Assembly: GCA_013153635.1 (NCBI GenBank)
Contig: JAADDZ010000020.1
Location: 35,379 to 99,378, forward strand
Direction: 5' to 3'
DNA length: 64,000 bases
Source: Aquificota bacterium
GTDB lineage: Bacteria > Aquificota > Aquificia > Aquificales > Hydrogenothermaceae
This document shows, piece after piece, positions 20,992-29,893 of the stretch. Under the pieces are notes generated by a model. The model did no database searches, was not told the origin of the DNA, and saw nothing but the letters and a program-made list of their open reading frames with translations. Both the position numbers and the translations under genes were made by a program. Position 1 is the stretch's first letter; each line of letters starts with the position of its first letter.

Positions 20992-21230
20992 AACTTGTAT
21001 TCTTTTAGATTCGACTTGTCAGAGATAGCTTTTACAATCTCCATCTGTTTTTCTGAAATTTTTGATATTACATAGTCTACTTTTTTCAACAGGAAATCTA
21101 CCTCTTCTTTATTGAGAGAAGAAAGGTCTATATCCCCAAATGAAAAATCCTTAGGAATCTCCCCATTTTCTAACCTTATTAGTATCTCATCTAACTTCTG
21201 CTCTATAGCTTTTTTTCTATTTCCTCCCAT
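20988..21230 (-). CDS. Small protein after fliS, possible FliT-like chaperone
   Basis: 80 aa, charged and helical (VDFLLKKVDYVISKISEKQ), with an N-terminal amphipathic segment. No family is recognised with confidence. It is the last gene of the fliC-flaG-fliD-fliS block and overlaps fliS by 28 bp, the slot where fliT-like export chaperones usually sit. The ATG follows AGGGAAGG. Position is the only functional argument. Confidence 0.55.
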   Translation of the reverse strand: MGGNRKKAIEQKLDEILIRLENGEIPKDFSFGDIDLSSLNKEEVDFLLKKVDYVISKISEKQMEIVKAISDKSNLKEYKF

Positions 21231-21571
21231 CCTTCCCTCAATAGTTCCATAATCTCTATTAGCTCTCTCAATAGAGTTACATCATTTCTTGCATTTACAA
21301 TTACCATCTGGTCTAGAATAAATGTGTATAACATGTGTAAATTTTGAGCAATCTCTCCACCTTTCTCAAAATCTAAAAATGAATCAAGAGCATTTATCAC
21401 CCTTTCTATCTCATAGATACTTTCTATCTTTCCTTTCAAATCTCCTGTTTGGATACTCTCGTCAGCAACTTTCATAAGGGTTATAACTTTCTCATACAGG
21501 AGAACTATCTGTTTTATCGGAGAAGCTGTCTCTACACTTGTTTTAACATATGTATCATATGGATTTACCAT
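21203..21571 (-). CDS. fliS: Flagellar export chaperone FliS
   Basis: Binds the flagellin C-terminus in the cytoplasm and prevents early polymerisation. It is 122 aa, the usual size. The N-terminus NPYDTYVKTSVETASPIKQI followed by VLLYEKVITLM is characteristic, and the rest is an all-helical bundle. It starts 4 bp after the fliD stop, in the same operon as flagellin. Confidence 0.93.
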   Translation of the reverse strand: MVNPYDTYVKTSVETASPIKQIVLLYEKVITLMKVADESIQTGDLKGKIESIYEIERVINALDSFLDFEKGGEIAQNLHMLYTFILDQMVIVNARNDVTLLRELIEIMELLREGWEEIEKKL

Positions 21572-21575
21572 CTAT

Positions 21576-22886
21576 CTATCCTCCCTGATTTATTGAACCA
21601 AAAGATTGAGAAAGTCTAGATTTTACATCTTCCATCTGTGCCATAAGCATCTGAAGAGAGATAAACTGTTTTTTTAATGTTTCTATCTCTATATCTATCC
21701 TTTTTGTCATAAGTTCTATTCTTTCTTCTATGTTATCTATCTGTTTGTCAAAAGATTTCTCTTTTAGCTTTACTGGACTTTGTGTTCCTGTGGCGTATAT
21801 AAAGTAGTCATAAAGGTTATTTTTTAGGTCTTCAACAACGGTTTTTACTTGAGAAACATCTGTAGAAAGCAAGTTATCTAACTGTAGGGTATCTAAATTG
21901 ATGTGACCGGTGTTTTTATCTACAGATATAAGATTTTTGTCCATTAAAGGCTGAAGCTTTTTAAAAATCGTACTCCTTATCTGCTGAAGAGAAAATTCTC
22001 CAGATAAAATCCCGTCTTTCCCTGTATTTTCTGTTATAAAATCTACCATCTGGTTGTACTTATCTATAAACCCTTTTAAATCTTCTTTGAAATCTGTATA
22101 GTCATTTTGAACTGTGATATTAACAGGAGAAGATGAGACAGCCTTTGCAGTTATAGACAGTCCTGTTATAACATTATCAAATCTGTTTGTTTGGCTTGTT
22201 ACTGTAACACCATAAACAGAAATCTCTGCATCTTGGGCAGTTTGAGCATGGTTTAAACCACCAAGAGTAGATATTAGATTTCCATTATCAGTGATGTTTA
22301 TTGTATTGTCTGCTCCTGTATCTAGACCTTTTATAAGTAATCTATAATTTGTCCCATCATAGAATATAGATGCTTTTATGTTCAAGTTATTATCCACTGC
22401 TTGGGCGTTTATCTTATTTACGATACTCTCCAAAGAATCTGTGCTATCGTAATTTACAGTAATACTGTTCCCTCCATACGATATATCTAAAGACGAGGAA
22501 ACTAAAGAAGTTATAGGAGATGTTTTATCTGTTAGTCCTGAACCTGTCAACCAAACGTCATTTTGGGCTAATTTGTTAACAGTTATGTCGATGTTAGAGC
22601 TAGATAAAGCTAGGTCATCTGTTATATTTGCCTCAAGCACTGACTCATCAGACACAAATACCGCTTTCTTTTCTAATTTTGTTATGTCTGAAATCTTATC
22701 TAAAGAGTCTTGCATATCTTTTAAAATGTCACCAAAACTAGAGATAGCTTCTTTTTTAGCTAATATCTGACTTTCTCTTTGCTGTAAAAAGACTATCTGC
22801 TGGCTTTTTATAGCTCTTATATTTTCTAACATCTGGGCGTAATCAAAATTTCCTGCAAGGTTGCTTAGATAAATTTCGCCAGCCAT
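21576..22886 (-). CDS. fliD: Flagellar filament cap protein FliD (HAP2)
   Basis: Filament cap that guides flagellin polymerisation at the tip. It is 436 aa, at the short end for the family. The N-terminal coiled region (about 15-90) leads into a beta-rich middle, and the C-terminal coiled coil (about 370-436) has LMTKRIDIEIETLKKQFISL. It lies between flaG (3-bp gap) and fliS (4-bp gap). Confidence 0.92.
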   Translation of the reverse strand: MAGEIYLSNLAGNFDYAQMLENIRAIKSQQIVFLQQRESQILAKKEAISSFGDILKDMQDSLDKISDITKLEKKAVFVSDESVLEANITDDLALSSSNIDITVNKLAQNDVWLTGSGLTDKTSPITSLVSSSLDISYGGNSITVNYDSTDSLESIVNKINAQAVDNNLNIKASIFYDGTNYRLLIKGLDTGADNTINITDNGNLISTLGGLNHAQTAQDAEISVYGVTVTSQTNRFDNVITGLSITAKAVSSSPVNITVQNDYTDFKEDLKGFIDKYNQMVDFITENTGKDGILSGEFSLQQIRSTIFKKLQPLMDKNLISVDKNTGHINLDTLQLDNLLSTDVSQVKTVVEDLKNNLYDYFIYATGTQSPVKLKEKSFDKQIDNIEERIELMTKRIDIEIETLKKQFISLQMLMAQMEDVKSRLSQSFGSINQGG

Positions 22887-22889
22887 TAT

Positions 22890-23249
22890 TTATGCCTCCT
22901 TATTAAATAGTAACCCTACAAGCTCATCTAACTTTTTTGCTAATTCTAAGAGATGTTCTGGAGGAATCTGCCTAATAACTTTATCTGTTTTTTTGTCTAT
23001 TATCTTTACTACAGGTTGGTGAAGTTCTTTATCAATCTCGATTTTCAGATATTTATTCATGTAATCAAACTTATCTTTCATCTTTTTGAATAAGTCTTCT
23101 AACTCTTCTTTTGAGAACTCTTTTAGAGATTGCTGATTCTCTTTTTGGACTGTAGTTGTACTTTTCTGTAACTGATTTTTTATCTCTAAATCAGAAGAAC
23201 CTTGAGATACTGCCTTATTTAAAACATTATCAATGCCTTTGATTTCCAT
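22890..23249 (-). CDS. flaG: FlaG family protein
   Basis: 119 aa. The C-terminal FlaG domain is clear: LKIEIDKELHQPVVKIIDKK followed by TDKVIRQIPPEHLLELAKKL. The N-terminal half is a Gln/Ser/Lys-rich linker. FlaG proteins influence filament length in some bacteria. It is the second gene after fliC, separated from it by a hairpin that probably lowers downstream expression. Confidence 0.9.
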   Translation of the reverse strand: MEIKGIDNVLNKAVSQGSSDLEIKNQLQKSTTTVQKENQQSLKEFSKEELEDLFKKMKDKFDYMNKYLKIEIDKELHQPVVKIIDKKTDKVIRQIPPEHLLELAKKLDELVGLLFNKEA

Positions 23250-23276
23250 GGCATCACCTTTAGAGTTTAATTAAAA

Positions 23277-23293
23277 GGGGAGACCCCCTCCCC
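23277..23293 (-). terminator. Partial terminator hairpin after fliC
   Basis: On the minus strand GGGGAG, loop GGGGT, CTCCCC is followed by TTTTAATT. The stem is GC-only in its outer part and the T-run is short. It lies between fliC and flaG, where a leaky terminator would give flagellin in excess over the cap and chaperone genes. Confidence 0.65.
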
Positions 23294-23300
23294 ATATTTT

Positions 23301-24164
23301 TTATCGGAGTAACTGTAGAACAAGTTGAGGAAGCTGATTTGCTTGAGCCAGCATAGCTGTACCAGACTGCATTAATATCTGTCTTCTTGTGAACTCTGCC
23401 ATCTCTTTGGCAAAATCAACATTTCTTATACGAGATTCTGCTTCTTCAGTATCGATTTTTGCTGATTGATTATTACTTATGATTTTTTCTAACTCTATCT
23501 GATATGCACCAAATTTTGCCGCCATATCGTCAACCGCTTTGATTAAAGCATCTACTACTGATACTGCATTATTAGCTTTTGTTTGAGAAGTTACATCGAT
23601 AGTATAAGCTGTAGCTCCTATTGTTAAAGTTGCTGGTGCAGTACTAGAACCTTCGGCACCTGCCGCCGCCGCTGTGGCTACTACCATAGCTAACTCTTGG
23701 TCTACTCTTCCTCCATAGTGGATAGTAAACGTCTGTGCGCCTGCAGAAAAAACTTTTCTACCGTTGAACTCTGTATCTGCGAATATCTTTTCTATAGCAT
23801 CTATTAGACCGTTGATGTCCTGCTGGAGCTGTTTTCTATTGGTTGCATCATTCGTTTCGTTTGCGGCTTGGATAGCTTTTGATTTTACATCGTTTAAGAT
23901 ATTGTAAACTTCTGATAACGCACTTTGAGCTATCTGGGCTAAGCTAACTCCATCTTGCGCATTTTTTATACCTCTGTCTAAAGATACTGCATATGTTCTA
24001 AGCTGATTGGCGATGTAGTAACCTGCCGCATCATCAGCCGCTCGATTGATTCTATACCCAGTAGCTAACCTTTCTAAAGATTTGTTCATGTAAAATTCGT
24101 TCTTTAGAAGGTTAACATGGGTAAAGTTAGCTTGGAAGTTGTAGTTGATTCTTAAAGCTCCCAT
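23301..24164 (-). CDS. fliC: Flagellin
   Basis: Filament subunit, 287 aa. The conserved D0/D1 N-terminus has LERLATGYRINRAADDAAGY and the C-terminal D0/D1 has RIRNVDFAKEMAEFTRRQIL and QLPQLVLQLLR. The variable centre (about 140-200) is short and rich in Ala, Ser and Thr, so the exposed domain is small but offers O-glycosylation sites. AGGAGG precedes the ATG and a sigma-28 promoter lies 40 bp upstream. It is the first gene of the fliC-flaG-fliD-fliS block. Confidence 0.96.
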   Translation of the reverse strand: MGALRINYNFQANFTHVNLLKNEFYMNKSLERLATGYRINRAADDAAGYYIANQLRTYAVSLDRGIKNAQDGVSLAQIAQSALSEVYNILNDVKSKAIQAANETNDATNRKQLQQDINGLIDAIEKIFADTEFNGRKVFSAGAQTFTIHYGGRVDQELAMVVATAAAAGAEGSSTAPATLTIGATAYTIDVTSQTKANNAVSVVDALIKAVDDMAAKFGAYQIELEKIISNNQSAKIDTEEAESRIRNVDFAKEMAEFTRRQILMQSGTAMLAQANQLPQLVLQLLR

Positions 24165-24203
24165 AATGTTTACCTCCTTGGATTTTAATTTCTTTGATTT
24201 TGA

Positions 24204-24230
24204 TTATCGGAGGCGTTTATAAATTTTTTA
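24204..24230 (-). promoter_or_regulatory. Sigma-28 (FliA) promoter of fliC
   Basis: On the minus strand TAAAAAAT (24230-24223), exactly 11 bp, then TCCGATAA (24211-24204). The consensus is TAAAGTTT-N11-GCCGATAA, so the spacing is perfect and the -10 differs only at the first base. It lies 40-66 bp upstream of the flagellin ATG, as expected for a late flagellar gene. Confidence 0.85.
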
Positions 24231-24286
24231 GTTTTTAAAAGTTTTTTAAAATGAAAAACTTCAGGGAGCTTTTTTTATAAAAACTT

Positions 24287-24616
24287 CTAAGGAGTTTCTT
24301 CTTTTATTACCTCGTAAACCTCTATAGATATTTTGCCTGCAAAAATATCTCTTGGTGGCTGTTTTTCATGAGCTTTTCTAAAAGCTTCGCTTCTTGTGTA
24401 GTTTAGAAAGTCTTCCAAGCTTTCCCAGTATGTAACGATGATAAAAGTATTGTTTTCTGGGATATGAGGGATAGGGAGTTTTTTCGGCTCTAGTATTTCC
24501 ATTTTTATGAAACCTTTTTGTTCTTTTATCCCTTTTTGTCCAAAGTTATCTACAATAGTTTTGAACTGTTCAAAGTACTCTGGATTTACTGGAAATTTTG
24601 TCATAACTACTATCAT
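24287..24616 (-). CDS. ABM-domain (antibiotic biosynthesis monooxygenase-like) protein
   Basis: 109 aa, a single dimeric alpha-beta barrel (ABM) domain: MIVVMTKFPVNPEYFEQF, QKGFIKMEILEP, TFIIVTYWESLEDFLNYT. Relatives include IsdG-like haem-degrading enzymes and quinol monooxygenases; the Asn-Trp-His set needed for haem degradation is not obvious, so a specific activity cannot be given. It lies between waaF and fliC on the minus strand. Confidence 0.7.
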   Translation of the reverse strand: MIVVMTKFPVNPEYFEQFKTIVDNFGQKGIKEQKGFIKMEILEPKKLPIPHIPENNTFIIVTYWESLEDFLNYTRSEAFRKAHEKQPPRDIFAGKISIEVYEVIKEETP

Positions 24617-24640
24617 TTTTATTCCTCCTAATGTTTGTTT

Positions 24641-25648
24641 TTAACAGTTTTGTAAACAGTTTTGTACGTTTTCTAAAACTAAATCTGGACTTATTTTTTC
24701 CATACATTCATGGGTACCTATTGGACATTCTCTATGTCCGTGAAGTCCACAAGGGCGGCATTCTAAATTTTTGATTTCTACAACTTTTCCTTTTCTATAA
24801 GGATAAAATCCAAATTCTGTTACTGTGGGTCCATAGATGTCCACCACTGGTGTACCATACGCTACTGCCATATGTACAGGTGCAGAATCGTTAGATATTA
24901 AAAGCTTGCCATGTTTTATTATTGAGAATGTCTCCCGTAGATTAGTTTTTCCTACTAGGTTTTTAACGCTGTCTTTATGCTTTGTATACTGTAAGACCTT
25001 ATCTGTAAACTCTTTATCTTCAGGACTTCCTATTGTAACGATATTTTCTCCCTCTTGTAGTAATCTGTCTATAACTTGTCCGTAACCTTTGGCTGTCCAT
25101 CTTTTGGTTTCCCATTTTGAACCGGGTGCGATTATTATATAATCTTTGTCTTTTAGATTAAATCTTTTATAAGAGTTTTCTTCTCTCTCATCTAGAGGTA
25201 ATTTTGGAATTTTTTCTAGTTTTTGGGAATCATATTCAGGTAATACAGAGAGGAGTTTTAGATTCCTCTCTATTTCATGAGTACCGTCAAATCTGTGAGG
25301 AACTTTTTTTGTGTACAAGAAGGAAAACCCTCCTTTATCAAACCCTATTCTTTCTGGTATCCTTGCTAAAAACAGAGAGTATGAAGCTCTATGGGAACGA
25401 TGGGGGGATATTGCAAGGTCATATTTTTGAGACTTTATCGATTTTATAAGCTCCCAGTTTGACATTGTTTTTTTATTGAAGGTTATAAGATGGTCTACAT
25501 CTGGATTGTTCTTTAGAACCTCTTTACCAAAAGGTTTCGTTATTACAGATAGATATGCTGATGGGTACAGTTTTTTTAATGAGGAGAACAAGGGAGTAGT
25601 CAGTATTAAATCACCTAAGAAAGCTGTCTGCCAAACTATTATCTTCAT
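24641..25648 (-). CDS. waaF: ADP-heptose:LPS heptosyltransferase (GT9, WaaF type)
   Basis: Adds heptose to the LPS inner core at the cytoplasmic face. It is 335 aa. The N-terminus IIVWQTAFLGDLILTTPLF and the C-terminal GT9 block LISNDSAPVHMAVAYGTPVVDIYGPT are diagnostic; a Cys-rich segment (CRPCGLHGHRECPIG) follows, as in many WaaF proteins. The choice of WaaF over WaaC rests on overall resemblance. It overlaps rsgA by 4 bp. Confidence 0.85.
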   Translation of the reverse strand: MKIIVWQTAFLGDLILTTPLFSSLKKLYPSAYLSVITKPFGKEVLKNNPDVDHLITFNKKTMSNWELIKSIKSQKYDLAISPHRSHRASYSLFLARIPERIGFDKGGFSFLYTKKVPHRFDGTHEIERNLKLLSVLPEYDSQKLEKIPKLPLDEREENSYKRFNLKDKDYIIIAPGSKWETKRWTAKGYGQVIDRLLQEGENIVTIGSPEDKEFTDKVLQYTKHKDSVKNLVGKTNLRETFSIIKHGKLLISNDSAPVHMAVAYGTPVVDIYGPTVTEFGFYPYRKGKVVEIKNLECRPCGLHGHRECPIGTHECMEKISPDLVLENVQNCLQNC

Positions 25649-26544
25649 TTTTTACCTTCTGGACAGATATGTTTTAGGTCTTCTACGAAAGATTTTGTTA
25701 TTTTTAGATAGTTTTTGTATCTATGGCAGGATATTTCTCCTTTTTCAACAGCTAGTTTAACGGCACAGTAAGGCTCTTTGGTATGACTACAGTTGGGATA
25801 TTTACATCGGTAATTTAAGAACTCTCTAAAGTAGTTTTTTATCTGGTCTTTTTTCACAAATTCTAATGCATTTACTTTGGAAAACCCGGGAGCGTCTCCT
25901 ACAAATGAGTTTTTACCAAATGGAATAAGCTTTACTCCTGTTGTTGTATGTTTTCCTCTTTTTAATTTTTTGCTAATCTCTCCTATCTCTAATTTCGTTC
26001 CTGTTAGTTTGGATAGTATGGAGCTTTTCCCTACCCCAGAGAGTCCTGCTAGTATACATATCTGCCCTTTTACAAAATCTTTTAATTTTTGTATCCCTTC
26101 TCCAGATTTTGCACTAACCCATATCACTTGATACCCTACTTTTGCGTAGATTTTTGTCCATTCCTCTAATTTTTTTAGTTCTTGCTGGCTTAATAGGTCT
26201 ACTTTGTTGAATACGATTATAGGTTCTACCTGAACTCTTTCGTAAACTACGAGAAGGTTATCTAGAAAAAAGCTATCAAAGTCTGGTTGTTTAAAAGTCT
26301 CTACTATGATAACTGTATCTACATTAGATATAGGTGGTCTAATGAGTATGTTTTTTCTGTCTTCTATCTGTTCTATAACAAAGTTTTTTTCATCTTCTAA
26401 AAATCCGTAAACATAGTCTCCTGCATATATTTTTGTTTTTTTCTTTATGTTACCTCTAGGAATTCCTCTATAGGTTTTGCCTGTATCAGGAAGATAAACT
26501 CCTATCATCTGGGCTTCTCTATCTACTACTAATCCTTTGTGCAT
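25645..26544 (-). CDS. rsgA: Ribosome small subunit-dependent GTPase A
   Basis: Circularly permuted GTPase that checks late maturation of the 30S subunit. It is 299 aa. An OB-fold N-terminus is followed by the permuted G motifs: FNKVDL (G4, 112-117), GLSGVGKS (G1, 167-174), the T-rich switch KHTTTG and DAPGF (G3, 217-221). A zinc finger closes the protein, with C247, C252, H254 and C260. Start and stop codons overlap both neighbours. Confidence 0.96.
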   Translation of the reverse strand: MHKGLVVDREAQMIGVYLPDTGKTYRGIPRGNIKKKTKIYAGDYVYGFLEDEKNFVIEQIEDRKNILIRPPISNVDTVIIVETFKQPDFDSFFLDNLLVVYERVQVEPIIVFNKVDLLSQQELKKLEEWTKIYAKVGYQVIWVSAKSGEGIQKLKDFVKGQICILAGLSGVGKSSILSKLTGTKLEIGEISKKLKRGKHTTTGVKLIPFGKNSFVGDAPGFSKVNALEFVKKDQIKNYFREFLNYRCKYPNCSHTKEPYCAVKLAVEKGEISCHRYKNYLKITKSFVEDLKHICPEGKK

Positions 26545-27398
26545 TATTTTCCTTGTTTTACATTTGGTATATTTATGATTGGTGCTAGATTCGTATCATA
26601 AGGAAGCAAAATTACTGTGTTATTGTCTCCTTCTGCATAAGATTTTATGTTTTCTATAAATTTCCATTGTAGATACTCTTTGGTTAAAGAGCCAGCTATT
26701 ATCCTGTTAGCATCTGCTATTCCTTTAGCTTCTACTCGTTTTCTTTCTGCTTCTAGTTTCTCTTTTTCTACTACGAATTTCATCTTTTGCATCTCTTCAA
26801 AGGCTCTTCTTTTTTGTTCTATGGCTTCTACTACTTTTGGAGGGAGTTTTATATCCCTTAGGAGAATCTCATCAAGGTTTATGTACCTTTTTTTCAGCTC
26901 TATAGATACTCTTTCTACTAGTTTTTTTCTTATTAGCTCCCTTTCTTGATATACTTGGGAACTGTCTAGCATAGCTATTACATCTCTTACTGCTGAACGG
27001 ATAACAGGTTTTATAATTTTATCTTCATATTCTAGACCATACTCTACAAATATCTCTGCGGCTTTATCTGGTTGTATCTTGTATAGTACAGTAAGCTCTA
27101 TTCTTATCGTTAGTCCATCTTTTGATAGAGCTTCAATTGCTCTTTGACCTCTAAGGTCGTAGGACTGGGTTCTTACACTCATTTTTATAACTTTTTGAAC
27201 ATAAGGTATTATAAAATGAAGTCCCGGAGGTAGCTCTTCCATATCTGCTTTGCCTAAGGTGAGTTTTACTCCTACAAATCCACTAGGAACTATAGCTATA
27301 GGTGGAGCTACTACTGCAAATAGTATGATAAGAACTACAACTATTGGAAGTATACCTTTGAACATATTTATTAGAGGATTAAACTGTTTATCAGCCAT
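26544..27398 (-). CDS. Prohibitin/SPFH-domain membrane protein
   Basis: 284 aa with one N-terminal membrane helix (about 15-35, GILPIVVVLIILFAVVAPPI) and an SPFH/band 7 domain (VPSGFVGVKLTLGK, PGLHFIIPYVQKV, SVRTQSYDL) followed by a coiled coil (EEMQKMKFVVEKEKLEAERK). It resembles bacterial prohibitins rather than HflK/HflC because no HflK partner lies next to it. Likely scaffold for membrane proteases. It overlaps the next gene upstream by 8 bp. Confidence 0.85.
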   Translation of the reverse strand: MADKQFNPLINMFKGILPIVVVLIILFAVVAPPIAIVPSGFVGVKLTLGKADMEELPPGLHFIIPYVQKVIKMSVRTQSYDLRGQRAIEALSKDGLTIRIELTVLYKIQPDKAAEIFVEYGLEYEDKIIKPVIRSAVRDVIAMLDSSQVYQERELIRKKLVERVSIELKKRYINLDEILLRDIKLPPKVVEAIEQKRRAFEEMQKMKFVVEKEKLEAERKRVEAKGIADANRIIAGSLTKEYLQWKFIENIKSYAEGDNNTVILLPYDTNLAPIINIPNVKQGK

Positions 27399-28623
27399 TT
27401 AAAATCTCCTTATTGTCTTTTTCTACACACTGCATAAGCTTCTCTGAAATATCAGGAATCGCGGCTCTAACTCTAACCCATGCAGATAACATAGGTATTC
27501 CTATAGGATTTTCTATAAACTCTTTCTCTGCTAACTTTAGAGCTTCTACAAAAGCTTCTACAGCTTCTATCTCTCCATGTCTATCGTATTCTAGACCGTT
27601 TATCAGGGATAAGGCGTTGTACTTTTCTACTGCTATTCGTGATTCTTGTAGGTATGTGGTTAATAGTGTTCTGAAAAATGATTCAGACATGATTATTCCA
27701 TCATGGCTCAAAACTCTAAACAGGGTTTTGGATATATCTTTTGCCATTCTGATTAAACCTGTCTCTGGTTTTTCTTTTTTTAGCTCTTGATGTTTATGTT
27801 CATAAGTTTCCATTATCTCTACTTGACATATTCTATTCACTGAAGTGTTCTGGTATACTTCACTTAACATAGAAACTTCTAGTCCCCAAGTGGGAGATAT
27901 TCTTATACCTCTAGCCAAAGTTCTTATAAATGCAAACTCACCTGCCAAAGCATATCTAAAACTATCTAGGTACTCTAAGAACTCTAAGTCTTTTTCTCTA
28001 ACGAGCTTTTTTAAGGCTCTTATCAATGGGGTATAGAACAGTCTAGTAACTCTTCCATATAATTTGTTTGTAACTCTTGCGTAGTATCCCTTGCTAAACT
28101 CAAAATCTAAAGCTGGGTGTACCACTGGATATACGAGTCTAGCTAAGAGTTCTCTAGAATAGTTAACGATGTCAGAATCGTGCAAAGCGATAGCGTATGC
28201 TGATGTATCAGACAGAATATATCCCAAAGTTAGCCATACAGAACGACCTTTTCCGGGAAAGTCCACTTTGAAACCTGCTTCTCTTAGCTCCTTGTACAGC
28301 TTTTGTAGTCTAGGACCATCATGCCATACTATCTTTGTTTCTACTGGGAGAGAGGATAGCATATGCTTCGCTTTTTTGAACTGTTCTTTGTCTGCTTTAT
28401 CTAGAGAAACTACAATACGGTACAAATAGTCTGCTCCTTTTAACTCTTGTATAATCTTAGGCATAGCTGGTCCTTCAAATTCTGAATAAAGAGCTGGTAA
28501 TAGAAGTACTATATTTCTTCGTCTTTTTGCAAAAGTCCTCAATTCATCTTCTAGCTGTTCTAAAGGTCTTTTATTTAGCTTTTGTAAAGTAGTGATAACC
28601 CCATTTTGAAAAAAATCAGCCAT
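27391..28623 (-). CDS. GT81-type glycosyltransferase, glucosyl-3-phosphoglycerate synthase-like
   Basis: 410 aa. The GT-A motifs follow the GpgS/GT81 order: VLLLPALYSEFEG, FPGKGRSVWL (PGKG 123-126), HDSDI with the metal-binding DSD at 149-151, KGYYARVTNKLYGRVTRLF, ALAGEFAF and TWGLEVSMLSEVY. GpgS transfers glucose to 3-phosphoglycerate, the first step to the compatible solute glucosylglycerate, known from Persephonella marina. The C-terminus is longer than in actinobacterial GpgS. It is preceded by a GT78-like transferase and glycerate kinase in one operon. Donor and acceptor are inferred. Confidence 0.72.
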   Translation of the reverse strand: MADFFQNGVITTLQKLNKRPLEQLEDELRTFAKRRRNIVLLLPALYSEFEGPAMPKIIQELKGADYLYRIVVSLDKADKEQFKKAKHMLSSLPVETKIVWHDGPRLQKLYKELREAGFKVDFPGKGRSVWLTLGYILSDTSAYAIALHDSDIVNYSRELLARLVYPVVHPALDFEFSKGYYARVTNKLYGRVTRLFYTPLIRALKKLVREKDLEFLEYLDSFRYALAGEFAFIRTLARGIRISPTWGLEVSMLSEVYQNTSVNRICQVEIMETYEHKHQELKKEKPETGLIRMAKDISKTLFRVLSHDGIIMSESFFRTLLTTYLQESRIAVEKYNALSLINGLEYDRHGEIEAVEAFVEALKLAEKEFIENPIGIPMLSAWVRVRAAIPDISEKLMQCVEKDNKEILNG

Positions 28624-28633
28624 AATATCTCCT

Positions 28634-29893
28634 TTATTTCCATAGTTTCAAAAGATAATCTTTCATATCTTCAAATCTTTGGGCTTGTTTTTCATAGTAT
28701 TCTTCTGCTTCTTCAGTTGTTTTTTCTTTTAGTTCATTGTAGATAGAGGCTACTTTGGCATTATAAAGGGGAATCATCGTATTTAAAAGCTTAAATTTCT
28801 GTCTTGGTGTTATATGAAAATGGTACGCATATCTATAGACTATTCGAACCCATGTATCTATCGGCATAATAAACTCATCTAAATCTTCTAATGTGAACAA
28901 TCTTTCGATAACTTTAAAATCCTGTTTTTCTAGTAAGCTTTTCCAAATAGGCGAAAAATTATTATATCCAATTCTAAAATACTCAATGAGAGAATCTCTA
29001 TCTATATCAAATGGCTCTGGCTCAATGCCTACATATTTACCAACTATAGGTACTGGTTCAGACCCTCTTACTTTTTTCCAGTAAGCTTCATATTTTTCCT
29101 GTTCCATCAATCTAAAAATAGTCCCTACTACTTCCCTGTACATATCACTTAGGTCTTTGGAGGGGTCTTTTTCTTGATGTATCTTTGCTCCTAATCTAGC
29201 TTGGCAGATATTATAATTTTCTACTATAGCGGTGGTAGTCATCCATATATCTATACCAAACTTTGCCACTTCTGTTTCCCAAACATCTTTGTCTAAGTAA
29301 TCTTTAACTAGTTTTGAAGACATTCCAAAGTCTCCACCTATAGGTTGTCTTATTCTTTTGCCATACAAGGCTCTTGTAAGATTGTAAGCTATAGTATTTG
29401 TTATCGTCCCATCAAATTTCCATCGTTTATAATAGGGACAGACATAATCAAACTCATCATATATCGGCTCTATTATATTTTTTACCCATTCTGGAGTTAT
29501 TGAACGAAGGTCAGAATCAAAGGTCGCTACCGCCTGTGCCTTTAGGAATTCGGCGGCTTCAAAAACAGCTCTCAATGCTGAACCTTTTCCCGGAATCCCT
29601 CTGTATATAGTTACGATTTTTTCTATATTGTACTGGGAGACATCTACCTCTTGTGCTACTTCTCGTGTATCATCTGTAGAACCTCCATCAGATACAAAAA
29701 TCAAACTTTTTTTATCTGGGAAGTACCTTTCTAGCCCTCTTGCTACTTGCTGGATAACGTAAGCTATCGTATCTTGACTAAAATAAGAAGGGATACCTAC
29801 TACTATATCCACATATTTTAGCTTTTCTATTTTTTTTCTTGCATCTTCCCTTAACGCAGTAGAAAATCTCACCGAAGGCAAAACTAGCATCAT
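28634..29893 (-). CDS. GT78-like glycosyltransferase (mannosylglycerate/MggS type)
   Basis: 419 aa. It has VVGIPSYFSQDTI, VSDGGSTDDT, YRGIPGKGSALRAVF (PGKG 101-104), a DSD at 126-128, RQPIGGDFGMS and FGIDIWMTTTAI. The last three blocks line up with Rhodothermus mannosylglycerate synthase (EQPLGGE, WGIDTLYTFV as I recall that family). It therefore probably glycosylates glycerate or glucosylglycerate. The ATG overlaps the glycerate kinase stop (ATGA), so it is coupled to that gene. Function is inferred from family and neighbours. Confidence 0.68.
   Translation of the reverse strand: MMLVLPSVRFSTALREDARKKIEKLKYVDIVVGIPSYFSQDTIAYVIQQVARGLERYFPDKKSLIFVSDGGSTDDTREVAQEVDVSQYNIEKIVTIYRGIPGKGSALRAVFEAAEFLKAQAVATFDSDLRSITPEWVKNIIEPIYDEFDYVCPYYKRWKFDGTITNTIAYNLTRALYGKRIRQPIGGDFGMSSKLVKDYLDKDVWETEVAKFGIDIWMTTTAIVENYNICQARLGAKIHQEKDPSKDLSDMYREVVGTIFRLMEQEKYEAYWKKVRGSEPVPIVGKYVGIEPEPFDIDRDSLIEYFRIGYNNFSPIWKSLLEKQDFKVIERLFTLEDLDEFIMPIDTWVRIVYRYAYHFHITPRQKFKLLNTMIPLYNAKVASIYNELKEKTTEEAEEYYEKQAQRFEDMKDYLLKLWK

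Noticed and set aside
23300-23307. TTATCGGA (minus TCCGATAA) at the end of fliC resembles a sigma-28 -10 for flaG-fliD.
   Set aside because: No TAAA lies 15 bp upstream; the bases simply encode the last Arg codon and stop.
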